Shown: positions 48,463 to 59,876 of the stretch, in pieces
How positions within the stretch are numbered: position 1 is the stretch's first letter
Layout of the letters: each line of letters opens with the position of its first letter
DNA from: Verrucomicrobiota bacterium
Lineage (GTDB): Bacteria > Verrucomicrobiota > Verrucomicrobiia > Limisphaerales > J093
Length of the DNA: 64,000 nt
Direction of reading: 5' to 3'
Assembly (NCBI GenBank): GCA_016716505.1
Contig: JADJWF010000004.1
Coordinates: 248,001-312,000, forward strand
Position numbers and translations under genes: made by a program
Notes under the pieces: generated by a model
Databases searched by the model: none
What the model saw: only the letters and a program-made list of their open reading frames with translations
Told to the model about the DNA's origin: nothing

Positions 48463-51400
48463 AGCGCGCAATCTCCTCCAGCGACGGCGCGCGCCAGATG
48501 TGAAGCAGACCGTCGTTGTTGCTGGCGGCCAGAATGCTGCCATCCGGGGAGAAGGCGGTCGCGTTGAACAGCGATCCACGGCCCGGCAGAGTGAGCAGCT
48601 CCTGGAGGCTCTCGACATCCCACAGTTTGACCGCCTCATTGCCGTTGCTGCCGATGGCCAGGCGCCGGCCATCCGGTGAGAAAGCGACCGAGTGCGCGCC
48701 TTGCAGGAACCCGCCCAGGGTGGCCTGCAGCCGCGCCGTCGCCGTCTCCCACACCTGGCCCACGCCCAACGTGCTCACCGCCGCGAACCACCGACTGTCC
48801 GGGGAGAACGCGATGGCATTGACCTGTCGGAGCGGGAAGGCGAAACGGATTTCCCGGCTGTCGGAAAGATGCTGCAACACCCCGTTGCCGTCTTCCGCCA
48901 GCGCGAGCCCCCACTGTCCATCGGGCGAAAGCACGCTCTTGGCGGTCGGCCCCAGCCCCGGCATTTGCCAGCGCTGAACTTCATGTCCGGACGCCACGTC
49001 CCAGACGCGAAAGTGCCCGCCTTTGCCACCTTGCGTCACCAGATGGTTCGTACCTTCGAGAAACGTGACGGGCGATTCCCTGCTTTCGCCGGGATCAAGC
49101 TGACGCAGGATGGCGCCGGTCTGGAGGTCCCAGATTTGAATCGGCCCCTCGAGCGACGCCGCGGCCAGATGGCGGCCGTCCGTAGAGAATTGGGCTGAGG
49201 CCGGGCTCCGTCCCAGTTCCAGCAGCGTCTGGGACTGCTGGAAGTCCACACCGTGCCAGCGTGCCACACGTCCTTGGGTGTCCACAGCCAGGATGCTTTG
49301 ACCATCGGGCGCCAGACTCCACGCGCGCACCGCGGCTGGCAAAGTCGCGAAGCTTCGTCCCTTTCGGGGTGTGGCAGTATCCCAGACAAGCACGGAGCCA
49401 TGCTTGCAGCCGCTAACCAGCGTGGTGCGGTCGGGACTCAGGGCAAGGCTCCAGACTTCCAGCCGATGTCCCCGCAGCGTCGAGGCCGGGCGCAGTTCGG
49501 GCACGCGCGGTCGGCCGGGGCGGGGGCGGAGCAAATCCCGGGCGCCGGTGGGACCCGGCCCGCCGCCGCGCCCGATCCACGGCGGGGCATCCGTGAGGCC
49601 GGAAAGGTCCCAGAGGTGGATGGTCTGGTCACCGCTGGCGGACGCCAGGATCTCCCCATCCGGCCAGAACAAGAGGTGCCGGACGTAGGTGCGGTGGCCT
49701 TCCAAGCGCGCCAGCTCGCGGCCGGTCGCCACGTCCCACAAGCGGATCGTGGATTCGACGAACCCGGCCCCGGACGCCAGCCGCCGGCCGTCCGGCGAGA
49801 ACGCCAGCGTGGTCACGTCTTCTTCCGCGGCAGACGCCGTCCACAGCTCGCGGGCCGACTCGAGGTCCACGACGCGGATGTGCCCGTCGCCAATCGCCTG
49901 CGCCGCGAGCCGGAAATCCGGCGTGACCGCCACGCGCCCCCCGAACAAGGGCCGTCCTCTCGCGCCGCCCGGCTCGGGAACGGTCACGGTCGCAATGTTG
50001 GTGCCCGCGGCAACATCCCAGATGCTGAACTCGGTGTTCCCGCCGGCAGTGAGAAGCCGGGCACCGTCCGGGGAAAACGCGAGGCCCTGGCAGGGGCGGT
50101 TCACTGACAATTCCTGCACCACTCGTCGCGCGGCCGCGTCCCAGATCCGTAGCCGGCCGCCAGCGCCTCGCGCGCCGGGCGCGGCCGGGCGGTTCGGCAC
50201 GTAGAAGGCCAGCCACGGGGCCGCGGGGGAAAAAGCCAGCAGTTCGCCGCCTTCGCCCGCGGGGAAACGGCTGATCTCCTGACGCGCCCGCAGGTCCCAG
50301 ATCGAGATGCCGCGGTTTCCGTATTCGCCGACGGCGACCCACCTCCCATCAGGCGAGACGCTCAACGCCACGATTTCGTTGGTGAGCTGGCAAAGGGTGA
50401 AGAGGGCATCGCTCCGGCACTGCTGCCAGAGGTAGCGCCATTCCCAGCCGCGCAGGTCGGTCGGGATTTCAGATGTGAGATTGGGGATTTGAGATTCGCC
50501 GCCGGGGCGATGCCGGTTCAAGAGTTCTTGAGCCCGGCCGAGGTTGTTCGCCGCCAGCGCCTGCTGGACGAGATTCATGTCCGCGGCATAAGCCCGACGG
50601 CGTGCGGCCAGGGCCTGAGCCTCGGCGGTGTGTCGGGCTTCATCGGCCTGCCGGCGCAAGAGAGCCTGCTCGCGCTCGGCGTCCGCCGCGCGTTGATAGG
50701 CTGCACTCTTCTCAAGGTACTGCCACGTCGAAAGTGCCAGACCGATAACCAACGCCGCCGCAAACGCCCCCGCGCCGGCGAAAGCGAGCTTGTTGCGTCG
50801 CACCAACTTCTGAAACCGGTACGTGGTGCTGGGCGGACGGGCGAGAATCGGCTCATTGTCCAGATAGCGCCGGATGTCCTGCGCCAAATCATTGGCGGTC
50901 GCGTAGCGTCGGGTGCGGTCCTTCTCCAGCGCTTTCAGGACGATCCAGTCCAGGTCGCCCCGCAACACGCTGGCCAGCCGGGTCGGTTCGGCCTGCTGCC
51001 GTTGTGCGGTCACCGTCCGCTCGGCGTCGGGTAACGTCCGAAACCGGGTCGAAGGCGGCGAGGGTTCCCGCTCGCGAATCGTGCGCCGCAGGCCGTCCAA
51101 TCCCGAGGATAACAGCTCCCGCGCGTCGAACGGCGTCCGACCAGTGAGCATCTCATAAAGCAGCACGCCGAGGCTGTAGATGTCGCTCCGCGTGTCCACG
51201 TCCAGCCCGCTCATCTCTGCCTGCTCGGGACTGATGTAGGCCGGCGTGCCGATGAAGGCCTGGAACTCGGTGAAAAAGGTCTTGTCCGTCAGCCGCTGGT
51301 CCAGCGCCTTGGCGATGCCGAAGTCAATGACCTTGGGCACCGGCACGCCGTCGTGAAGTGTCACCAGAATGTTCGACGGTTTGATGTCGCGGTGGATGAT

Positions 51401-52042
51401 GCCCTTTTGGTGCGCGTGCTGGATGGCGTGGCAGACCTGAATGAACAACTCCAGCCGTTCGCGAGTGGACAGCCGGTTTTGGTCGCAGTAATCCGTGATC
51501 CGGATCCCGCGCACCAGTTCCATCACGAAAAACGGCCGGCCCGTGGGAGTACTGCCGGCGTCGAGCACCTTGGCGATGTTCGGATGATCCATCAACGCCA
51601 GCGCCTGGCGCTCCGCCTCGAAGCGGGCGATGACCGAGCGGGTGTCCAGTCCCGGCTTCAAGACCTTGAGGGCCACCCGGCGTCGGACCGGCGCTTCTTG
51701 TTCCGCCATGAAGACCACCCCGACCCCGCCCTCGCCGATCTGCTGCAGCAGGTGGTAGTGGCCGATGCGGTCACCGGGTTTTTCCCCGACGATGCCGATG
51801 GATCCCGGAACCGATCCCTCTTCGCGCGGCGTGGGGGGAAGAGGCGCCGCGATCGCAGGCGAAGCCAGGAAACTGTCGTCCTTGTGGTGCTCGAGCAGTG
51901 CCTCAATCCCCGCCCGGAGGGATGGATCGCGGCCACAGGCTTCGTCCAAAAACGCGGCTCGTTCGTGGACCGTGGTCTTCTCGAGCGCCTCCAGGAAGAG
52001 GTCGCGCTCGGTCTTCCGCGCTGGTTGGGATTCGGGATTCAT
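48425..52042 (-). CDS. Membrane Ser/Thr protein kinase with WD40 repeats
   Basis: 1205 residues. A eukaryotic-like kinase domain (about 95-400) has the Gly loop IGEGGVGVV, Lys126 in VALKVLK, HRDIKPSN (Asp219), DFG (Asp240) and GTPAYISPEQ, so it looks active. A transmembrane helix (about 418-440) is followed by a coiled-coil region (about 441-510), and the C-terminal 650 residues are many WD40 repeats recognisable as SPDGRxLA-type motifs with IWD or LWD endings. The WD40 part should be periplasmic, sensing a ligand or protein and signalling to the cytoplasmic kinase. Common in Verrucomicrobiota and Planctomycetota; targets are unknown. Confidence 0.93.
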   Translation of the reverse strand: MNPESQPARKTERDLFLEALEKTTVHERAAFLDEACGRDPSLRAGIEALLEHHKDDSFLASPAIAAPLPPTPREEGSVPGSIGIVGEKPGDRIGHYHLLQQIGEGGVGVVFMAEQEAPVRRRVALKVLKPGLDTRSVIARFEAERQALALMDHPNIAKVLDAGSTPTGRPFFVMELVRGIRITDYCDQNRLSTRERLELFIQVCHAIQHAHQKGIIHRDIKPSNILVTLHDGVPVPKVIDFGIAKALDQRLTDKTFFTEFQAFIGTPAYISPEQAEMSGLDVDTRSDIYSLGVLLYEMLTGRTPFDARELLSSGLDGLRRTIREREPSPPSTRFRTLPDAERTVTAQRQQAEPTRLASVLRGDLDWIVLKALEKDRTRRYATANDLAQDIRRYLDNEPILARPPSTTYRFQKLVRRNKLAFAGAGAFAAALVIGLALSTWQYLEKSAAYQRAADAEREQALLRRQADEARHTAEAQALAARRRAYAADMNLVQQALAANNLGRAQELLNRHRPGGESQIPNLTSEIPTDLRGWEWRYLWQQCRSDALFTLCQLTNEIVALSVSPDGRWVAVGEYGNRGISIWDLRARQEISRFPAGEGGELLAFSPAAPWLAFYVPNRPAAPGARGAGGRLRIWDAAARRVVQELSVNRPCQGLAFSPDGARLLTAGGNTEFSIWDVAAGTNIATVTVPEPGGARGRPLFGGRVAVTPDFRLAAQAIGDGHIRVVDLESARELWTASAAEEDVTTLAFSPDGRRLASGAGFVESTIRLWDVATGRELARLEGHRTYVRHLLFWPDGEILASASGDQTIHLWDLSGLTDAPPWIGRGGGPGPTGARDLLRPRPGRPRVPELRPASTLRGHRLEVWSLALSPDRTTLVSGCKHGSVLVWDTATPRKGRSFATLPAAVRAWSLAPDGQSILAVDTQGRVARWHGVDFQQSQTLLELGRSPASAQFSTDGRHLAAASLEGPIQIWDLQTGAILRQLDPGESRESPVTFLEGTNHLVTQGGKGGHFRVWDVASGHEVQRWQMPGLGPTAKSVLSPDGQWGLALAEDGNGVLQHLSDSREIRFAFPLRQVNAIAFSPDSRWFAAVSTLGVGQVWETATARLQATLGGFLQGAHSVAFSPDGRRLAIGSNGNEAVKLWDVESLQELLTLPGRGSLFNATAFSPDGSILAASNNDGLLHIWRAPSLEEIARSEAGRRLRLVGG

Positions 52043-52193
52043 GACCGCCTGTCGGGTAATCACGCGAAATCTAGCGCGGGAATCCGCCAAAGTCCGTGAA
52101 GATTTTCCGGCGCCGTCTCCCGGCCCAAACCGCTCCGGACCATGGAGACATTGCCAGTTGCACGGCCGCACCCCCGCCGGCATCGTCCCTCCC

Positions 52194-53066
52194 ATGATTG
52201 CGGATCCTCCGGCCGGAGCCGACCCCGAGCTCCAACGCCTTCATCAGTACCTCCAGGCGCTCGCCGCGGCGGACTGGACCGACCCCACGGGTCCCATCCG
52301 CCTGGCCGCCGACCTCACGCCCGAGGAGGTGCGGTCCGTTCCGATCGTTCACAACACCCGCGTTTTTCTCCGCGCCGCCGGCGGGCTGGGCGGCGCCGCG
52401 ACCACCGCCACGGGCAACCTCAACCGCGCCTTCGTGAAGCAGGTTTGGGGCGATTTGATGATCCACCCACTCTGTCGCGAGACCACGCTGAGGCACTGCA
52501 AAGTCATCAACGAACTGGACGTCTGGCCGCTCCACCTCGCGCGCACCCTTGCGGAACTGGGGCGTCTGGTCATCAGGCGCAAGAGGCGTTTCATCCCCAG
52601 CCGACTGGGCCGGGCGCTGACACCGGAGGATCAGGCTGGAATCCTCTATCGCCACCTGTTCATCACGTACTTTCGCAAAATGGACCTGCGCTACGCCGCG
52701 CGATGGCGTGATGTGCCGGAAATCCAACCCACGATGGCCATCGTTTTGTGGCGGCTGGCGGCGGTCGCGAACGACTGGGTGCCGGTCGAAGGCCTCGCCC
52801 CGATCATTCTGCCGCCACCCATATTGCCTTTCCTCCACCAAGCGATGGTGTCCCCCTTCGACACCGAGGAAACGATCATCGCCAGCTACGTCCTGAATCC
52901 CCTGCTCGGTTTCGACCTGATCGAACCGGACCGGAAATCCGACTGGCCGATGATCGAGGAAAAGGACCGGATCCGGGTCACGCCGCTGTTTCGGCGCTTT
53001 CTGAGCTTTGCGCCCTTCGACCTGTCCGGCGAGCCGCCGCCAGATTCCTACGGCTTTGCGGCCTGA
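52194..53066 (+). CDS. Hypothetical cytoplasmic protein, first gene of a co-directional run
   Basis: 290 residues with no signal peptide or transmembrane segment and no domain I recognise. The segment FLRAAGGLGGAATTATGNLNRAFVKQVW (residues about 62-89) looks like a helix-rich conserved core, and two conserved-looking Trp/Arg-rich segments (DLRYAARWRDVPEI and PFLHQAMVSPFDTEE) follow. Similarity to pRiA4b ORF-3-type proteins is suggested by the GNLNR stretch but is weak. It starts 151 bp from the divergent kinase gene, with thiE 50 bp downstream. Start at 52194 is the first Met before the conserved region. Confidence 0.65.
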   Translation: MIADPPAGADPELQRLHQYLQALAAADWTDPTGPIRLAADLTPEEVRSVPIVHNTRVFLRAAGGLGGAATTATGNLNRAFVKQVWGDLMIHPLCRETTLRHCKVINELDVWPLHLARTLAELGRLVIRRKRRFIPSRLGRALTPEDQAGILYRHLFITYFRKMDLRYAARWRDVPEIQPTMAIVLWRLAAVANDWVPVEGLAPIILPPPILPFLHQAMVSPFDTEETIIASYVLNPLLGFDLIEPDRKSDWPMIEEKDRIRVTPLFRRFLSFAPFDLSGEPPPDSYGFAA

Positions 53067-53116
53067 CGCCGCGCGACCCCGCGACTTCCTGTGCCCCGCA
53101 CCGGCGCATCGCCAAT

Positions 53117-53803
53117 ATGAAGCCGCTTTCCGACTGCCGCCTCTACGCCTTTGTGGACACCGGTTATCTGAACGGCCGGTCGCCGGAGGCGATTGCCCGC
53201 GCGCTGGGCGACGGGGGCGCGGACTTGATCCAGTTTCGTGCCAAGGGAATGCCCGCCGCGGAAATCCAACGCCACGCCGAACGGCTACTTGCGATTGCCG
53301 ATCGGGCCGGGGTTTGGTTCGTGGTGAACGATCACCCCGAAGTCGCGCGGGCCATCGGCGCCCCGCTTTGCCACCTCGGCCAGGAAGACTTCTTCGACAC
53401 CGGCTTTACGCGCGTGGAGCAATTGACCAGGGCCGACGCCGGGCCGGATGGCCTCGCGGCTCTTCGGCGGGACCGCCCTCTGCAAATCGGTCTCAGCAGC
53501 CATGCGCCCGCGCAGGCGGCACGCGCGGTCGCGGCTGGGGCGGCATACGTCGCCATCGGGCCCGTCTTTGCCACGCCTACCAAGCCGGGCCGGCCGGCGG
53601 TGACGCTGGACTACGTGCGGTGGGCGGCGGCGAACGTGCGGATTCCGTGGTTTGCCATTGGCGGCATCACGCTGGCGAACCTCGACGACGTCCTCGCGGC
53701 CGGGGCCCGCCGCATCTGCGTGGTGTCCGCGATCCTGAACGCGCCCGACATCGCGCGGGCTTGCCGCGAGTTTCTTCGCCGCCTACCGTCCCCGGCGTTT
53801 TGA
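53117..53803 (+). CDS. thiE: Thiamine phosphate synthase
   Basis: 228 residues, matching ThiE, which joins HMP-PP and thiazole phosphate to make thiamine monophosphate. Features: RLYAFVDTGYL, DLIQFRAKGM (pyrophosphate-binding), VNDHPEVARA, HLGQEDF, AYVAIGPVFATPTK and PWFAIGGITLANL, in correct order. It lies 50 bp after the hypothetical and 32 bp before a PfkB kinase. No TPP riboswitch could be recognised upstream, and no other thi genes are near. The frame is open further upstream, but the ATG at 53117 fits homologues. Confidence 0.93.
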   Translation: MKPLSDCRLYAFVDTGYLNGRSPEAIARALGDGGADLIQFRAKGMPAAEIQRHAERLLAIADRAGVWFVVNDHPEVARAIGAPLCHLGQEDFFDTGFTRVEQLTRADAGPDGLAALRRDRPLQIGLSSHAPAQAARAVAAGAAYVAIGPVFATPTKPGRPAVTLDYVRWAAANVRIPWFAIGGITLANLDDVLAAGARRICVVSAILNAPDIARACREFLRRLPSPAF

Positions 53804-53835
53804 GCGCAGACCCATTCGGCCCGCACGTCGCATCC

Positions 53836-54735
53836 ATGAGTGTTCTCGTTGTCGGTTCCACGGCGTTGGATTCCATCAAGACTCCCAAGGCGGAAAACCC
53901 GCGCTTGCTGGGCGGCTCGGCCAGTCATGCCGCCGTGGCGGCCAGTTTCTTCGCGCCGGTGAAACTGGTGGGGATCGTGGGGGATGATTTCCCCGCGAAA
54001 TACCTCCGGCTTTACGAACGGCATGGGGTGGATCTGGCCGGACTGCAGCGCGCCGCGGGCAGCACCTTCCACTGGGCCGGCGAGTACGAGGTGAACATGA
54101 ACAACCGGCGCACGCTCAAGACCGAACTGGGCGTGTTCGAGACGTTTCAACCCGAGCTGCCGGCCTCGTATCGCCAGACGCCTTTCGTGCTGCTCGCGAA
54201 CATTGCGCCCGCCCTCCAGCATCACGTGCTCGATCAAATGCGTCGCCCGCGGTTTGTCGTCGCGGACACGATGGACCTCTGGCTCAACATCGCGCTCGCG
54301 GACCTGCTCCGCCTGCTCAAGCGGGTGGATGCGCTGGTCCTCAACGACCACGAGGCGCGCCAGTTGACCAAGGAAGACAACGTCATCGCCGCCGCGCGGA
54401 AAATCCACCGCCTCGGGCCGCGTTTCGTCATCGTGAAGAAGGGCGAGCACGGCTCGCTCCTGTCCGGCCCGCAGGGCTTGTTCCTGTGCCCGGCCTATCC
54501 GCTGGAGAAGGTGGTGGATCCCACCGGCGCCGGGGATTCCTTTGTGGGCGGCCTGGTCGGCTACTTGGCTGCCGCCCGGGGAAATCTCGAGGCCAACCTT
54601 CGCCGCGCGATGCTCTACGGGAGTGTTACCGCGTCGTTCTGCTGTGAAGGATTCGGGCTGAGCCGCACCGACAAGACGCGCCGCGAGGAAATTGAGGCGC
54701 GGGTGGCCCGGCTCCGCGCCATGGCGGCGCTGTAG
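53836..54735 (+). CDS. PfkB-family carbohydrate kinase
   Basis: 299-residue sugar kinase of the ribokinase/PfkB superfamily. The N-terminus SVLVVGSTALDSIKT and LLGGSASHAAVAASFF fit the substrate-binding half; the C-terminal signature is DPTGAGDSFVGG, with catalytic base Asp234. ATP-dependent phosphorylation of a sugar, nucleoside or related alcohol is expected; no specific substrate can be assigned. It starts 32 bp after thiE and ends 12 bp before the MFS gene, so it is part of the run. Confidence 0.9.
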   Translation: MSVLVVGSTALDSIKTPKAENPRLLGGSASHAAVAASFFAPVKLVGIVGDDFPAKYLRLYERHGVDLAGLQRAAGSTFHWAGEYEVNMNNRRTLKTELGVFETFQPELPASYRQTPFVLLANIAPALQHHVLDQMRRPRFVVADTMDLWLNIALADLLRLLKRVDALVLNDHEARQLTKEDNVIAAARKIHRLGPRFVIVKKGEHGSLLSGPQGLFLCPAYPLEKVVDPTGAGDSFVGGLVGYLAAARGNLEANLRRAMLYGSVTASFCCEGFGLSRTDKTRREEIEARVARLRAMAAL

Positions 54736-54747
54736 TCGCCGCGCCCG

Positions 54748-56043
54748 GTGAATCCGCGCCCGCCCGCCATTGCTTTCATCCTCGTCACCCTGTTCCTGGA
54801 CATTCTGGGAATCGGGTTGCTCATCCCGATCCTGCCCAAACTGATCGAGCAGCTTTCGGGCGGCAACGTGGCCGCTGCCTCCGCCACCTTCGGCGCGCTC
54901 GCGGCGCTGTACTCGGCCATGCAATTCCTCTGCTCGCCGTTGCTGGGCAGCCTCTCGGACCGGTTCGGCCGCCGGCCGGTCATCCTCTTCTCGCTGCTGG
55001 GATCGGGGCTGGACTACCTGTTGCTGGCGTGGGCGCCCACGTTGCCGTGGTTTTTCCTCGGCCGCATCATCTCCGGGGTCACCGGGGCGAGCATCACGGC
55101 GGCGAGTGCCTACATCGCCGATGTCAGCCCGCCGGAGAAGCGCGCCCAAAACTTCGGGTTGATCGGCGCGGCGTTCGGGCTCGGTTTCATCGCGGGGCCG
55201 GTGCTCGGCGGCGTGCTGGGCAACGTGGGCTTGCGCGTCCCCTTCTACGTGGCGGCCGGACTGACGCTCGTGAACTGGCTCTACGGACTGTTCGTCCTGC
55301 CCGAGTCGCTGCCGGTCGGGCAACGGCGCGCGTTCTCGTGGGCCCGGGCGAACCCGGTCGGCTCATTGCTCGCGCTCCGGCGCTATCCGATCGTGCTGAG
55401 CCTGACCGCGACGTTCTTCCTCATCCACACCGCGCACAACGGGGTCCACAGCACGTGGGTGTTGTACACCAGTCATCGCTATGGCTGGGACACGCGGGCC
55501 GTGGGGCTGTCGCTGGCGCTGGTGGGGCTGATGGCGATGATCGTTCAGGGCGGGCTGGTGCGAGTCATCGTGCCGAAGCTGGGCGAGCGGCGCGCGATTC
55601 TTTTTGGACTCAGCCTCAGCGCGTGCGTCCTGACCGGCTACGGCCTCGCGACGCAGGGCTGGATGATTTACGCGATCCTCGTGGTCGGGTCGCTGGGCAT
55701 GGTGAGCGGACCAGCGGCGCAGGGGCTGATCTCGCGTCAAGTGCCGCTCAACGAACAAGGCGCCGTCCAGGGCGCGTTGGCGAGTTTGGGCAGCTTGTCG
55801 GGAATCGTCGGGCCGCCGATCGCGGCATCCCTCTTCGGCTATTTCATCAGTGCCCGCGCGCCATTCTACCTGCCCGGGGCGGCCTTCTTCGTCTCGGCCG
55901 CGATGATGGTCTCGGCCCTGGTGCTGGCCGTGCGGGCCTTCCGCCGCCACCCAGCGGCGCCACCGCCGGTTTCCCCGGCAATTCCGGCCGCTGCCGGTGA
56001 GACTGGCGTTTCCGCCGGCGACAAGGTATCGAAGACCGGATGA
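54748..56043 (+). CDS. MFS transporter, TetA/TCR-like subgroup
   Basis: 431-residue major facilitator with 12 predicted helices. The opening [15 protein letters not shown] and motif [14 protein letters not shown] are those of the TetA/drug-efflux branch, as is [19 protein letters not shown] in the first half. The tail after the last helix is Pro/Ala-rich. Function is probably export of a small molecule in exchange for protons; specificity for tetracycline should not be assumed. It starts at a GTG (54748), 12 bp after the kinase gene, and overlaps the amidase start by ATGA (56040-56043). Confidence 0.88.
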   Translation: MNPRPPAIAFILVTLFLDILGIGLLIPILPKLIEQLSGGNVAAASATFGALAALYSAMQFLCSPLLGSLSDRFGRRPVILFSLLGSGLDYLLLAWAPTLPWFFLGRIISGVTGASITAASAYIADVSPPEKRAQNFGLIGAAFGLGFIAGPVLGGVLGNVGLRVPFYVAAGLTLVNWLYGLFVLPESLPVGQRRAFSWARANPVGSLLALRRYPIVLSLTATFFLIHTAHNGVHSTWVLYTSHRYGWDTRAVGLSLALVGLMAMIVQGGLVRVIVPKLGERRAILFGLSLSACVLTGYGLATQGWMIYAILVVGSLGMVSGPAAQGLISRQVPLNEQGAVQGALASLGSLSGIVGPPIAASLFGYFISARAPFYLPGAAFFVSAAMMVSALVLAVRAFRRHPAAPPPVSPAIPAAAGETGVSAGDKVSKTG

Positions 56044-57656
56044 AGCGACGCGACTTCCTCAAGGTGGCGTCCCTGGCTGGCGGCGCCGGCCTGGCGACCA
56101 CTTCCGGGCGGGCCTTTGTGCCCGACATCGGTGTGGGGGCCCGCACCGGCGTGCGCAAGGACGAGCTGGATGACCTGACCCTTGCTGACCTGCGCGCCGG
56201 TCTGGAGCAGGGCCGCTTCACCGCGTTGTCCCTGACCCGGCGCTATCTCGCGCGGATCGAGGAACTGGATCGGCGGGGGCCAACCCTCAACGCGGTCATC
56301 GAACTGAATCCGGACGCCTTGGCGATCGCGCGCGAACTCGATCGCGAACGCAAGGCGCGCGGTCCGCGCGGGCCTTTGCACGGCATGCCGATCCTCCTGA
56401 AGGACAACATTGACACGGGCGACCGGATGACGACCACGGCGGGGTCGCTCGCGCTGGCCGGATCCGTGGCGGCCCGCGACGCGTTCCTGGTGGAGCGTCT
56501 CCGGCGCGCGGGGGCCGTGATCCTCGGCAAGACCAACCTCAGCGAGTGGGCCAACTTCCGTTCGACGCGCTCGACCAGCGGATGGAGCGGGCGCGGTGGG
56601 CTCACGCGCAATCCGCACGTCCTGGACCGCAATCCGTCCGGCTCGAGTTCGGGATCGGCCGTAGCCGTGGCGGCCGGCCTGTGTGCGGCAGCGGTCGGCA
56701 CCGAGACGGATGGCTCGATCCTCTCGCCCGCGTCCTACTGCGGCATCGTGGGGCTCAAGCCCACTGTAGGCCTCGTCAGCCGATCCGGCCTGATTCCCAT
56801 CTCGCACACGCAGGACACCGCCGGCCCGATGGCGCGCACGGTGGAGGACGCCGCGTTGCTGCTCGCGAGCATGGCCGGACGCGATCCGGCCGACCCCGCC
56901 ACCCACGCCATCCCCGCGAACGCGACGACGGACTACAGCGCCCTGCTGAAGCCCGACGCCCTCCGCGGCAAGCGCCTCGGCGTGCCGCGCAAACTGGTCG
57001 GCTCGGCGCCGGGCGTGGAAAAGGCCTTCGACGAAGCGCTGCGCCAACTCAAGGCGCTGGGCGCAGAGATCGTGGACCCGGCGGACCTCCCGTCGCACGG
57101 TCAGCTCGGCAACGCGGAGTTCGAGGTGTTGTTGTACGAATTCAAAGCCGGCTTGAACGCCTACCTGAGCGGCCTTGGACCGAAGGTGGCCGTGCGTTCG
57201 CTGGCCGATTTGATCCGCTTCAACGAAAACCATCGCGACCGGGAGATGCCCTTCTTCGGGCAGGAGATTCTTCACGCCGCCGAGGCCAAAGGGCCGCTGA
57301 CGGACGAAGCCTACCGCACCGCGCTTGCGACCTGTCGCCGTTTGATGCGGACGGAGGGGATTGACGCGGTGATGGATTCGCACCGCTTGGACGGTTTGAT
57401 CGCGCCGACGACCGGGCCGGCTCACGTCACGGATCTGGTCCACGGCGATCGTCGTACCGGCGGGAGCACCTCGCCCGCCGCCGTGGCGGGCTACCCGAGC
57501 GTCACGGTTCCGATGGGCTGGGTGCAGGGCTTGCCCATCGGCTTGTCGTTCTTCGGTCGCCCGTGGAGCGAGGCCGCCCTGCTCGGTTTTGCGTACGCGT
57601 TCGAGCAGGCCACCCGCGTTCGTCGGCCGCCGGCTTTTCGCGATTCGGTGGCATGA
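56040..57656 (+). CDS. Tat-exported amidase (amidase signature family)
   Basis: 538 residues. A twin-arginine signal ([18 protein letters not shown]) sends the folded enzyme outside the cytoplasm. The amidase signature domain shows Lys121 (ILLKDNID), the Ser-rich GSSSGSAVAVAAG with the cis-Ser near 202, and nucleophile Ser226 (ETDGSI). The family hydrolyses amides; this subgroup resembles exported amidases often labelled glutamyl-tRNA amidotransferase A-like, but the Tat signal excludes a GatCAB role. It is coupled to the MFS gene by an ATGA overlap, so the transporter and amidase may act on one compound. Confidence 0.9.
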   Translation: MKRRDFLKVASLAGGAGLATTSGRAFVPDIGVGARTGVRKDELDDLTLADLRAGLEQGRFTALSLTRRYLARIEELDRRGPTLNAVIELNPDALAIARELDRERKARGPRGPLHGMPILLKDNIDTGDRMTTTAGSLALAGSVAARDAFLVERLRRAGAVILGKTNLSEWANFRSTRSTSGWSGRGGLTRNPHVLDRNPSGSSSGSAVAVAAGLCAAAVGTETDGSILSPASYCGIVGLKPTVGLVSRSGLIPISHTQDTAGPMARTVEDAALLLASMAGRDPADPATHAIPANATTDYSALLKPDALRGKRLGVPRKLVGSAPGVEKAFDEALRQLKALGAEIVDPADLPSHGQLGNAEFEVLLYEFKAGLNAYLSGLGPKVAVRSLADLIRFNENHRDREMPFFGQEILHAAEAKGPLTDEAYRTALATCRRLMRTEGIDAVMDSHRLDGLIAPTTGPAHVTDLVHGDRRTGGSTSPAAVAGYPSVTVPMGWVQGLPIGLSFFGRPWSEAALLGFAYAFEQATRVRRPPAFRDSVA

Positions 57657-57756
57657 ACGCGGGCGACCCACGGCAAGTTCCGGCGCAAGACGCCCGACTG
57701 GCGCCGGTTGCGATTGTCCACACGCCGCCGGCCTTGTGGGGCGGCAATCCCGGCTT

Positions 57757-59460
<1,704 letters not shown>

Positions 59461-59492
59461 CGCGCGGCCTGTCCTGCGACTCCGCGCTCCGG

Positions 59493-59813
59493 CTACACCA
59501 CCGTTACGGCCGTGCCGCTGACGCTGACCATCAACATGCTGTTCTGGCCGCCGACGGTCTCGTAATCAATGTCCACACCGACGACGGCGTTCGCGCCCAG
59601 CGCCGTCGCGGCGTGCTGCAACTCGCTCAGGGCGATTTCCCGGGCGCGGCGCAACTCCTTCTCGTATGCCGCCGACCGACCGCCGACGATGTCCCGAATG
59701 CCGGCAAAGAAGTCGCGAAAGATGTTCGCGCCCAGAATGGCCTCACCCGTCACCACGCCGTGATACTGCTGAATCTTCCGGCCCTCGATCGAAGGAGTCG
59801 TCGTTACGGTCAT
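59493..59813 (-). CDS. YbjQ family (UPF0145) protein
   Basis: 106 residues. The sequence fits the YbjQ family: [27 protein letters not shown] at the start, [37 protein letters not shown] in the middle, and [11 protein letters not shown] at the end. YbjQ proteins form pentamers and have a proposed heavy-metal-binding or stress role. It is convergent with the K+ channel gene and follows the 651-residue gene by 63 bp. The ATG at 59813 gives the family's typical N-terminus; the frame continues to 59864. Confidence 0.9.
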   Translation of the reverse strand: MTVTTTPSIEGRKIQQYHGVVTGEAILGANIFRDFFAGIRDIVGGRSAAYEKELRRAREIALSELQHAATALGANAVVGVDIDYETVGGQNSMLMVSVSGTAVTVV

Positions 59814-59876
59814 GCCCCAGAGGATGGCACGCGCCCGCTGCGCGACCAGCCCAAGTTGCTGCAAGCTGGCACCCCT

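Noticed and set aside
54748..56043. Labelling the MFS gene as a tetracycline-resistance determinant
   Set aside because: Similarity in motif A and the first helix is shared by many drug and metabolite exporters; substrate cannot be read from sequence.
57680..57707. CCGGCGC/GCGCCGG inverted repeat before the K+ channel gene as a terminator
   Set aside because: The loop is 14 nt and no T-run follows, so evidence is insufficient.
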